Shown piece after piece: positions 55,479 through 64,000 of a DNA stretch of 64,000 nt. Source of the stretch: Closterium sp. NIES-65. Taxonomy: Eukaryota; Streptophyta; Zygnematophyceae; Desmidiales; Closteriaceae. The translations under genes were made by a program, and so were the position numbers. Location: positions 5,944,501 through 6,008,500 of the forward strand of contig CANXME010002068.1 in the NCBI GenBank assembly GCA_948144175.1. Reading direction: 5' to 3'. Under the pieces are notes generated by a model, which worked only from the letters and a program-made list of their open reading frames with translations, did no database searches and was not told the origin of the DNA. How positions within the stretch are numbered: position 1 is the stretch's first letter; each line of letters opens with the position of its first letter.

Positions 55479-56935
55479 TGTCAGAATGTTATCTTATGCT
55501 CTAGCCTGTAGTGGGGTGCTCTATAGCGAGTACAACCTTTCTAGGGTTTCCTATTTGTATCCCCATTCTTGCTAGTGCAGTCCTCTTCTTTCTTCTAGAT
55601 TTTCACATGCTATCAGAGCAGGTCGATCCCCTTGGATCGATCCTGTGGGTGGACTTACCACCTCGTTGCTTCCGCTGCAACTCCTACTGCTACTCCTATC
55701 ACTACTCTCTGTGCCGCACGCCCCGTGGCGTGCGGCAGTTTTTCATCCCGCCGTGCGCCCCGAGGCGCGCGGCGGTTTTCTGCCCGCCGTGCGCCCCGAG
55801 GCGCGCGGCGGTTCTCTTCTCGCCGTGCGCCCCGAGGCGCGCGGCGCGTTACTGCCCCGTCACGCCGCGCGCCGCTCCCGGGAGGCGCTGCGACGGGCGA
55901 CGGGGACCTCCGCGTCGCCCCCCGTCGCCCGTCGTGGCCTGCGCGCGGCCCGTACAGCCTGCACGCGGCACGTACGGGCCGCGCCAGACCCGTCCGCGGC
56001 CCGTACGGGCCGCGCCAGGCCTACGCGCGACCCGTACGGGCGGCGCCAGGCCTGCGCGCGGCTCGGGCCGCATGCGCGCGGCTCGGGCGACCCTACCTGC
56101 GGCCCTGGCCCCGGCCCCGCCGCCCTACCTGCGGCCCCGTCGTCCCGTCGCCCTACCTACGGCCCGGCTCCGTCGCCCTACCTACGGCACCGCCCCCCCC
56201 CCCAAGGGGCGACCTGGGGGGTGGCGGGTGTGTAGTCTCCCTTGCTCCTCCTCCTCCTCTGTCTCCCAGTGCTGCAGCTACCGCTGAGGGGGGTGGGTGT
56301 GTAGGATTCGACGGAGTGGTGCTAGGGGGTGGGGTGAGAGTGGAGCTAGGGGTGTAGCAGCGGGTGTGTCGTTTGGGGAAGCTGAATGGAGGTTGCCGTC
56401 GTGTCGCCAACAACACCTGTATTCCGGGGACTTCGTCCGGTAGCCCAGTCGTAGCCAGCTGTGCCAGCCGCCAGTGGGTCCGTTGCTCGTCTGCCGCTAC
56501 TTTAGCCGCGGGGCCAGTTACTCCAGTATTCCGGAGCGTTTTTCCGGTAGCCGCTGTGCTAGTGTGCCTCTTGTTGCTCGTGTGTCTGCAGCTTCATCCG
56601 TCTCCTCCTATCTCCTCTCCTCTCACTCTCTCTCCTCCTCCTCACTTGCCCGTTGTGACTACCACTAGCTTTGCTCATAATTGTTAACTTTAAACTATTG
56701 CTTTCTTGAACTTGTGCTCAGAATGTGTGCTGACATTGTGATCCACCCTGAGCTTGTACTACTTTGCTTGCTCTGCTGATTACACCCCACTTTGGCTATG
56801 GGGGTGTGTCAGAATGTTATCTTATGCTCTAGCCTGTAGTGGGGTGCTCTATAGCGAGTATAGCCCTTCTAGGGTTTCCTATTTGTATCCCCATTCTTGC
56901 TAGTGCAGTCCTCTTCTTTCTTCTAGATTTTCACA
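55479..56935 (+). mobile_element. TRIM-like LTR element, close relative of 4,552-6,017
   Basis: LTRs 55,479-55,607 and 56,807-56,935 (129 bp each, about three differences). Target duplication GCGCG occurs at 55,474-55,478 and 56,936-56,940. Primer site TGCTATCAGAGC at 55,608; a purine-rich tract GGCTATGGGGGTG precedes the 3' LTR. The interior matches the 4,552 element along its length. No pol. It looks whole as a non-coding element. Confidence 0.92.
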
Positions 56936-56989
56936 GCGCGCGGCGGGCAGGAAACCGCCACGCGCTCGAAGAAAAAACGTCGCGCGCCA

Positions 56990-58060
56990 CGGGGTTGTAT
57001 TCATGGAAATGCAGGGACTGTATTCCCTAACTATACTAACTATTACGTATGGAGTTATATATACAAATATGTATTATAGCATACCCTTAACTGCACACAA
57101 GACATAGCTAGTGAGGGGCATAAAAACCCAAAGCGTTGTGGTCATCTAGCAGCAACTTGAATCACCGTGGTTGAACCCCCAACGGTAGGTGCCCGCTTGC
57201 GGTTGAACCCGCGCAGCAGGTAACCAGTGTGCGCGTCAAGGGCGAGCACGCCTAGAAATGACAGGAATAAACCCTAAACCCTAAAGGAGATCCCTTCTAT
57301 CTCCCACCACCCCCTCAACCTCCCCCCACCCCCCCTCTCCCCCTCCCCATTCCACATCAACCCACGGTGCAGGAAGAGAGAGGATAGAGGACATGCGGAG
57401 ATGCATTGGCGTGGTGTTGAAGGCGGCTTCATCCACCTCCGTCTCCCCTACTCACAGCCACCACCCCCACCACCTCCCGCCACAACGGAAGCTGCAGTAG
57501 GGGCAGGGATAGCAAGGTCGCTGGCGCTGGGGGTGGGGGGGGAGCGCGCGTTACTGCAGATGCTGCTCGCGCTAACGTGTGGCACGCGCTGCTGCTGCCT
57601 GGAGTTTGCTGGCATGTGGCGTGCATACTACTGCCGGTAGCACGCTTACATGCGTCACGCACTGCTGCTACCAGTCCCGCACTAGCGTGCAGCGCATGCT
57701 GCTGCCGGATGACATGCGGTGGCAAGCGACGCCTAAGGAGGCGCGCGACGGGCTGCGTGGCGGGTTGGCTCATGACCTTAAACAAAAAAGGAAGGTTCTA
57801 TGAAAATGCCTGATCCGGTAGCATGTCAAAGGGTGCAAATTAACTTAGGACTTGATTATTATATATAGAAACCACGGCAAGAGTAGTAAGAGTTGCGTGA
57901 GTTAGAGTTTGCCAAATGAATATGTTAAATAGTACGAATGAGATACGATACACAAGAAGGGAAGGTGGCAAGGGGGGTATACCACCACCAGATATGAAAC
58001 TAAACCAACTATTCTGCGTGCAATGCAGGTATGCTTAGAAATACATGTTATTACATTTCA
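56990..58060 (-). mobile_element. Diverged relative of the 51,710-53,449 element
   Basis: 57,080-57,260 matches its interior (CACCGTGGTTGAACCCC, GGTGCCCG, GTTGAACCC, then GAGCACGCC). 57,823-58,050 resembles the 5' LTR (GGGAAGGTGGC...GGTATACCACCA). Ends not resolved; heavily decayed. A short CCCTAAACCCTAAA stretch lies at 57,267-57,283. Confidence 0.5.
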
Positions 58061-59347
58061 TGTGGCTTGCTTAACATCGGCGCAACCTAGCGTCGCCTTC
58101 GGTTTTAGTTTGCTCAACCTGGATCCAACATCGTGTTCCTGAGGCTCCCTCTTAGCTATGTCGTTTCGCTATTTTATCCCATGTCAATAACTGTATCGTT
58201 AGTCCATATTGTCACCTCTTTGTTCTTCGATTTCCGTGCAACTAAGTTCTACAATCCAAACAGCCCGTTTCTTCAGTTTACACTTGTTTTTGTAAGGATC
58301 CTGCATTACGAATATCGGAACGGGTATGACAAGCAGCAGTGATTCTAGAAGATGCGCTTGTGTCAGACCCAGTTTCTTGGAGGCTTAATCGAAGCCGTTC
58401 ATTACCATCCAAACGTCGCACTTCGGTCCAGCAAGATAGTTGTCTAGGGTGACTTGACTGTGCAGTAGAAAACACACAAATCGCTGCCCAAAGTCTTCGT
58501 GTTTCCACCTGGTTGCTTGATGCAGCAAATCTGGGAGAAGGGAAGGGGGTGTCAGGGAGGAGGAGGACCAAACGCCCTAAACCTCCGTCGATTGTTAGTT
58601 TCTGGATTTATCAGGAAGAAACACCCTGACGAGTCCATCCAAACCTCTCAAAGCCCACACCGCCTCGAATCTCCCTCGAGTATCTCGTCTCGTCTCTCAA
58701 CTCGCTCCAGCCCTCACCAGCAGCCACCACGCCTCTCTCGTTCACCTCTCACTTGACTTTGGTATCCATCACAGCCGCATTCACCTCCTTGCTGCGCTGT
58801 GTGTGACACCGTGCCGCGTCACACCGGAGCACGAGACGCTAACGTCGTGCTTGCTTCAAGTAAGCTAGCCGTTTCATACTCTTGCCAGCGAGCTCGCGTT
58901 GCTCCTGGTTCCTTCGGCCTTCCGACCCACCACTTCTCAAGGTGCATTCATTAACCTTCCTGCTCGTTCGCCTGCACATGCTTCTTACCACCGCTCTGCA
59001 GTACGTCGCCTCAGCCAACCGCGGATTTCACGTCACTTTTCTCGAACCGCGTCAGTGCCCGCGGCATAACAAGATCCTGGTCACCTGTTGTCCGCCGGCG
59101 CGACGAGTCTCTGACACGTATCTTTCGCCGGGCTTCGCGGGGCAATCGCACTACTGATGCTGTCGCCGCGTAACGCATCGTTTTGATACTGATTACCTAT
59201 TACGCCACGGGGTATCCAAGGTGTTGCCGACTGAGCTATAACGTCCCGTCCTCTAAGCGTTACTCGAAGGGTTTTAGTTTATCATATTTTTGCTCCGGGT
59301 GACGCGGTTGCGCGTACTTTCCGCCGCCCCGGCCCCTTCGAATCCCG
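58061..59347. other. Upstream of TFIIS, no gene recognised
   Basis: No coding frame with recognisable composition or splice context. Confidence 0.5.
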
Positions 59348-59356
59348 TATAAAAAA
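59348..59356 (+). promoter_or_regulatory. Candidate TATA box of TFIIS
   Basis: TATAAAAAA, about 120 bp before the TFIIS ATG at 59,468, preceded by GC-rich sequence. Position and sequence fit a core promoter. Confidence 0.6.
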
Positions 59357-59467
59357 GAACGCGTCGATCCAGGCGCAGTCGGAATCTCTTGTACGAGCAG
59401 TAGTCGCATCAGCAGCAGCATCATCATCTGTAACCGCAGCATCTATTGTTGGAATCCGGTAGGCAGC

Positions 59468-61606
59468 ATGGCCAAGTCAGCGCAAGGGAAGGAGCTTCTA
59501 GAGCTCTACGACAAGCTGCAGACCGCAGCGGGAAAGGCGGCGGATTCGCCGGCGGACGAGGACCGCGCGCTGGATCTGCTCGCGCAAATGGCGGACTGCC
59601 GCGTCAGCACGGAGATTCTAATGGAAACGCAGGTGCGATTGTCCTCGCTTCCTGCTTCAAAGTTTGTTGTGTCTTCATTTCCAAAGCAAGACTAGGGTGG
59701 GAAGGGGAGAGTGGGAAGGGGAGAAGCGGCTGTTGCGCGTCTAGGGTGCGCCGCGCCGCCTCACGGCCTTGCTATCGACGACTATGCGCGGATGGCGCCG
59801 ACGCACTTAGGCGGAAATGCGGAGAAACGGAGACGCGCATAAGGGGGAAGGCACTTCGACCGAAGCACTTCAGTTTGGTCCGCATATGTTCCCATCCCAC
59901 TGACCTCCCTGCGTTCGTGTGACCCTTTCTCTTCCGCCGTCTCCCATTTGCGCTCCTTCCGCCCTTTCCCCGCCCCTCTCTTCCCGTTTCCTCCCCGCCC
60001 CGTTTTCCCGTTCCGCAATGTCGCGGGCAGATGGGGAAGCTTATCCGCAAGCTGACAAAGCACACGTGCGCGGGGATTCAAAAGGGCGCGGGGAAGTTAG
60101 TGGAGCAGTGGAAACAGGTGGTTGCCGCAGAGGCGCGGGGCGGGGGAGGCGGAGGAGGCGGGAAGGAGAAGGAACAGGATCGGGGGAGGAAAGAGGGGGA
60201 GCGGGAGGGGAAGAGGCCGGGAGAGTCGCACGATAGATCAGATGGGGGGAAGGATAGGGGGAAAGCGGGGCGCGGCGGAGACGACTCGAGGGAAGACGGC
60301 AGAAGCGTGGGGAACGGGGGGAAAAGCGCGAACGGCGCGAGCGGGGGGAAGGAGCGAGACGCAGCGAAGGGGAACGCGGTGGAGAAAGCAAAAGGCGCAG
60401 GAGCAGCAGCAGTGCCGTTCAAAACAAAGATGCTGATCAAAACGGGGGACGTGATGAGAGACCGGCCGCGCGAGGCGGTGCTGCAGGCGCTGTGCCTTGT
60501 AGCAGGGGAGGTGCAGGGGGAGGAGGAGGAGCGCGCGAGAGCCGTGGATGTCACCTCTGTAGCCATGGAGGTTGAGACGGAGCTGTGGCGCAAGTACGGC
60601 GCCACCAAGGACCTCAAGGTGCGGGGGGGGGGGCGGGCGGGGGGGAATGTTCTGGGGAGGAGTTGGGATGAGTTCGATGAGTTGGAGAGGGGTTAGGGGT
60701 TGGAGGGTCGGGGTTTTGAGGTGTTGGGAGGACCTGTCACACCTGTCAGTCCCTCTTCCTCCACATCCCCACGTCAGCCAACCTGTCAGTCCCTCCCGCT
60801 TTCCCCCCCCTCCCCCCACCGCTCCACTTCTAAATGGGGGACGCGCGTATGTTGAAAAAGCGCAAAGAATCTCCATTGCAAACCGTGCAGTCTCACTCCC
60901 GCTCTTCGCTTTCACCCTGCTCCCTGCAGTACAAAACCAACGCACAGTTCAGTTCAGTTCAGTTCAGTTCTGTTCTGTTCTGTTCTGTTCTGTTTCACCT
61001 CCTTGAGCATCCCAATCCTGCAAATTCAAGTCGCCTCAGCACTCTCAACTCATCAATGCGCCCCCTCACAACCCCTTCCTACCCCCCCCAACCTCTCCCT
61101 TCTCTCCCCTTAACCCACCAGGACTGCAAGAACAAGTTCCGGTCCATCTCGTTCAACCTCGAAGGAGCACAATATCTAATGCGCCACATGGCCCCAACAT
61201 ATGAGTTCCTTGCTCCCCTTTCTCCCCCTCCCCCTCCCCCTCCCCCCCCCACCAGGACTACAAGAACAAGTTCCGGTCCATCTCGTTCAACCTCAAGGAT
61301 CCCTCCAACCCCGACCTGCGGCGCCGCGTGCTGCTGGGCGAGGTATCCGCCGTTGAGCTGGCCGTCATGTCCCCGGAAGACATGGCGAGCGACTGCCGCA
61401 AGCGCGAGAACGAGGAGGTGAAACGCAAGAAGACGTTCGAGGCGATGCGCGGGCAGACGACGGGCGCGACGACGGACATGTTCAAGTGCGGCAAGTGCGG
61501 GCAGCGGAAGACCACGTACTTCCAGATGCAGACGCGGAGTGCTGATGAGCCCATGACCACGTATGTCACGTGCCTGACCTGCCAGAACAGGTGGAAATTC
61601 TGCTAG
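59468..61606 (+). CDS. Transcription elongation factor TFIIS (367 aa)
   Basis: Rescues arrested RNA polymerase II by stimulating transcript cleavage in the nucleus. Three exons in phase: 59,468-59,632, 60,031-60,618, 61,256-61,606. N-terminal LW/TFIIN bundle at residues about 1-90 (ELLELYDKLQTAAGKAAD, then MGKLIRKLTKHTCAGIQKGA, EQWKQVV). A Gly/Lys/Glu/Asp-rich linker runs to about 180. Central polymerase-binding domain at about 185-320 (RDRPREAVLQAL, DYKNKFRSISFNLKDPSNPD, LLGEVSAVELAVMSPEDMAS). The zinc ribbon at about 325-367 has CxxC...CxxC and the catalytic acidic loop RSADEP, ending NRWKFC. Length matches plant TFIIS. Exon 3 has a partial duplicate just upstream (61,121). The unusually glycine-rich linker reflects local GC bias. 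Confidence 0.95.
60945..60994 (+). repeat. (AGTTC)n-(TGTTC)n microsatellite
   Basis: About five CAGTT then five CTGTT pentamers in TFIIS intron 2. Confidence 0.9.
61117..61170 (+). repeat. Echo of TFIIS exon 3 start
   Basis: Copies the acceptor CACCAG and about 45 bp encoding D(Y/C)KNKFRSISFNL. The real exon is at 61,256, 135 bp further on. Splicing to this copy would read off frame with what follows; the copy at 61,256 continues as a canonical TFIIS. Confidence 0.88.
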
Positions 61607-62230
61607 GGAGAGAGGGAGGTTTTGGCGCGCCTCCGAACGAGAGGCGAGTTTTCCCGTTTTGGGGCTTGAGAAGGAAGGGCCGCTTGTATTGGTGTCGTCT
61701 GCGTGGCCTGCCGAAACTGGTGGAGGTTTGGTAGGGAGAGAGGCACGAGAGGTGGGGAGGGAGTGGGGAGGTGCGGGCGAGGAAAGGGGCTAAGGGGTAG
61801 GGGGTGGGGACCTGTTAGTGCGGGTATCCTGGAAGGTTCTGTGTGGGTTGCTTTGTGAAAAGTAAGGGGAAGGGAGCGAGGGTGTTGGTGTTGGGGTGAC
61901 CTTTGAGTCGACTCATAAGTCAACTAGGGTGTGTGTATGCGTGTGGGGTGGGAAAGGGGCAGTGAGGAGTAAAAGTGCTGGGTATCGTCGAGAGCAACAG
62001 CAGCTTGGGTCAACTCAAATCCTTGTGTGGGGGCTGCAACTGCATCTTGATGGGATCACTAAGTAGTAAGTAGGTACTCTACTGTACCTTGATGGTAGCC
62101 TAACTCATACCGGTACCGTACACCATATACAGGTATTGGTATTATTTTACGTGGTAGGGTCAGTTATGGAGTGAAGCACGGATGACTTGTTTGTAGCCTT
62201 TCTTGACAGCCGGTTGCAGGCGCACTCTAA
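61607..62230. other. 3' flank of TFIIS, no gene
   Basis: G-rich then AT-richer. It contains a short ACCGGTACCG/CAGGTATTGGTA stretch near 62,110-62,145 similar to 32,095-32,235. No coding frame supported. Confidence 0.5.
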
Positions 62231-62520
62231 GAGCGTATTCATCAAGAAAACCTCATATCAAGATTGTACCTTTTGCCTGGTATAAGGGCGTATTCCTATC
62301 CTCCTATCAAGAAAACCTCCTATCAAGCTCTCACTGGAAAATTCCCTAAACCCAAAATCTCTCGCTACTTTTACCAGGCAAAATGTACAATCTTGATAGG
62401 AGGTTTCTTGATAGGAGGCCGTAGGAATACGCCCTAAGTAGCGAGATGTTTTGGGTTTAGGGGAATTTTCAGTGGGAAGTTCATATGAGGTTTTCTTGAT
62501 ATGAGGATAGGAATACGCTC
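62231..62520. mobile_element. Outer PIF/Harbinger-like MITE (290 bp, carries another MITE)
   Basis: Terminal inverted repeats starting GAGCGTATTC with AATACGCTC at the other end, flanked by TAA on both sides (62,228-62,230 and 62,521-62,523). The three-base TAA duplication fits PIF/Harbinger. Arms repeat ATCAAGAAAACCTCATAT and can pair into a hairpin. Confidence 0.82.
62286..62434. mobile_element. Inner MITE (149 bp) of the same family
   Basis: Ends GGGCGTATTCCTA / TAGGAATACGCCC with TAA duplications at 62,283-62,285 and 62,435-62,437. Its arms (CTATCAAGAAAACCTCCTAT) match the outer element's arms, so a family member jumped into a relative. Confidence 0.88.
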
Positions 62521-62523
62521 TAA

Positions 62524-62985
62524 GCCGGTCTAAGTGTGCTCCTACTGGTTTCTGTTTATTGCTTTGCATTACTTCATGCGACCGGAATATCTGCATGTCA
62601 TGAGGGAATACGGTCCATGCATTTCCACAGACCTTCGCCTACACATAGCGACGCCGCCTTGCAGAAGCTGGACACTGAAAATCATGCTCAAGATCCATGC
62701 GCGGAAATATTTGTACACATTTATAAACGAATGACCAGAAACATAAATGTACAGCGAGCCCAGATGGCCATGGCCCGCGAAGAACCACAGCAAGAATAAC
62801 CTACCCAGCAAGAGAAAACCCGTCTACGGGTCAACAAACAATCAACCCTACACCAGATGACCTTGGGGAGAAAGCTTCGTTGTTGCTGAAGCTCTCAACT
62901 GAAGCTTTGGCTTGGCATGCCAGCCAGGTGCAAGTCGAGACTGGGGAGGCAGGCGAGGTGCACTCGTGCGAGGTGTTCCAGGCGT
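62524..62985. other. 3' flank of the root-cap gene, no gene
   Basis: No supported coding frame. Probably the 3' UTR and downstream region of the gene on the minus strand. Confidence 0.5.
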
Positions 62986-64000
62986 TTACATGGCCTTGGA
63001 GAAAGCGGAGTAGCCACAGTCCGTGGAGAGCACTCCAGACGTCTCGTAGTCAGCGGCCTTGCCGTCCAGGAAGCCCTGGCCATTGTCGCCGTCGGCAGAG
63101 AAGGGAGTGCGCAGCAGCCGCGACAGCATGGCGTAGTCAATGGCTCGCTCGGCGCGACCCTCGCGGTACGTCTGCCCCATGATGCCGTGCACCGACGGGG
63201 AGCGCGACACGTGCTTGAAGTTGACGTTCAAGTGCACCTGCGCGTCGTCGGGCGTTTGCAGCAGCGGGTGCGCGGGCCTCAGCTTGATGTCCATGGCCAG
63301 CTTGTCGCCGATGCGCAGCGAATACGCGTCCACGTCGAAGAATCCGCCGCCCTCCTGCTCGTACCCCTTGAACACAAACGCCAGCCCGCCGTCCAGGTTG
63401 TACGACTCCCCGGGCTGAAACCACAGGCAGGGATGAGATGAAACACACCAAGGGTTAGTTAAAGCGGTATTCAGAAACGAAAGAGGAAATACGAGCACCC
63501 CCCGATAAGGGCAAGAGAGCAAGTGGGTAAGAGCGGGTGGGCTGACCTCGAGTGAGGGCAGGACGCGGCCGTCGAACTCGATGAGCGAGAGGAAGCCGTT
63601 GTTGCGCTTGTCCGACTTGCCGTTGCGCGCCGCCAGGCGGAAAGAGTGCTCCACGCCGTCAACGCTCCACACGAAGCCCAGCTCACGGATCCACGTGCGC
63701 ACCGCCAACCCGTTGCGCAGCAGAGACGCGCCGATGGTGCGCGTGTCGTAGTACCCGCGCATCTTCATGTTCACGTGCAGGCTCGAGTCCGTCAGCAGGC
63801 AGTACGACTTCTCCGGCGCGCCGTTGAACTCGAACCGCGTGCCGTGCGCGCCGCGGAAGTGCGGGTCGTGCTTCGTGTACGGGCAGGGGCGGCCCAGAGT
63901 CGACGCATTCACATACGTGCGCGTCACGCCGCCGACAACCACCGTGCGCGTCTCGCAAGTGGGCTGCGCGTCCGTGGGCTTGTACAGGTAGCAGATACCG
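62986..64000 (-). CDS. Root cap / LEA-like family protein (partial, 5' end outside window)
   Basis: Two exons seen: 64,000-63,547 (open at the edge) and 63,414-62,986, with a GT-AG intron at 63,546-63,415 in phase 0; TAA at 62,986. The product has the layout of the plant root-cap (Pfam PF06830-type) extracellular LEA-like proteins: CPYTKHDPHFRGAHGTRFEF, then CLLTDSSLHVNMKMRGYYD near the start, and toward the C-terminus the signature HLNVNFKHV...VHGIMGQTYREGR. Two Cys pairs in the N-terminal part suggest an extracytoplasmic protein. A signal peptide would be encoded beyond the window. Biochemical function of the family is not established. The presence of this family supports a streptophyte source. 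Confidence 0.88.
   Translation of the reverse strand, partial: GICYLYKPTDAQPTCETRTVVVGGVTRTYVNASTLGRPCPYTKHDPHFRGAHGTRFEFNGAPEKSYCLLTDSSLHVNMKMRGYYDTRTIGASLLRNGLAVRTWIRELGFVWSVDGVEHSFRLAARNGKSDKRNNGFLSLIEFDGRVLPSLEVSPPALTHLLSCPYRGVLVFPLSFLNTALTNPWCVSSHPCLWFQPGESYNLDGGLAFVFKGYEQEGGGFFDVDAYSLRIGDKLAMDIKLRPAHPLLQTPDDAQVHLNVNFKHVSRSPSVHGIMGQTYREGRAERAIDYAMLSRLLRTPFSADGDNGQGFLDGKAADYETSGVLSTDCGYSAFSKAM

Noticed and set aside
57267-57283. CCCTAAACCCTAAA resembling plant telomere repeat
   Set aside because: Only about two units, embedded in a decayed LTR element; not a telomere or convincing interstitial array.
59205-59250. tRNA-like string (TATAGCTCAGTCGGCAACACC on the minus strand)
   Set aside because: An A-box-like D-arm is present, but no B box or T-arm and no acceptor pairing follow within tRNA distance.

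Overview
The window is nuclear DNA from a green-lineage (streptophyte) eukaryote. The evidence is spliceosomal GT-AG introns, a U-box E3 ligase with armadillo (ARM) repeats of plant PUB42/43/44 type, a plant-like TFIIS, a 'root cap' (LEA-like) protein, and LTR elements primed by initiator tRNA-Met. High GC, very G/C-rich low-complexity introns and glycine-rich Copia gag genes fit a charophyte-grade alga such as a desmid/zygnematophyte. That placement is inference, not proof.

Layout. 1-2,450: no supported gene. 2.5-28.1 kb: an apparent large mobile element. A long unrecognised gene on + (pieces at 2,507-4,470, 13,301-16,469 and 23,683-24,186) converges on a Crypton-like tyrosine-recombinase (YR) gene on - (28,092-24,464). 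Two related Copia elements have landed in the unknown gene: 4,471-13,300 on + (TSD AGAAG) and 16,470-23,682 on - (TSD GCGTT). The first carries a nested short LTR element in its 5' LTR (4,552-6,017, TSD GGTAC). 29.25-29.83 kb: a four-copy satellite with poly-C tracts.

30.4-47.7 kb is a host gene island: a secreted Ala/Lys/Glu-rich LEA-like protein (+), a large ARM protein with a transit-peptide-like N-terminus (-), and a complete nine-exon U-box/ARM E3 ligase (-, 832 aa predicted). Their introns hold long microsatellites and, repeatedly, partial copies ('echoes') of the neighbouring exon ends including the splice site.

48.5-58.1 kb is a graveyard of tiny non-autonomous LTR elements nested in each other: TRIM-like elements with clean 5-bp target duplications, two 345-bp SMART-like elements built identically (138-bp LTRs, 69-bp interior) whose LTR/interior junction resembles a tRNA gene, a Ty3/Gypsy integrase remnant, and a possible non-autonomous DNA transposon marked by 17-bp inverted repeats. 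59.3-61.6 kb: a complete three-exon TFIIS gene (+). 62.2-62.5 kb: a PIF/Harbinger-like MITE nested inside a relative. 62,986-64,000: the 3' part of a root-cap-family gene (-) running off the window.

The host genes cover transcription elongation (TFIIS), ubiquitin ligation (U-box), a possibly plastid ARM scaffold and two stress/extracellular-type proteins. They do not form an obvious pathway. All gene models were built by eye from splice signals and reading phase.
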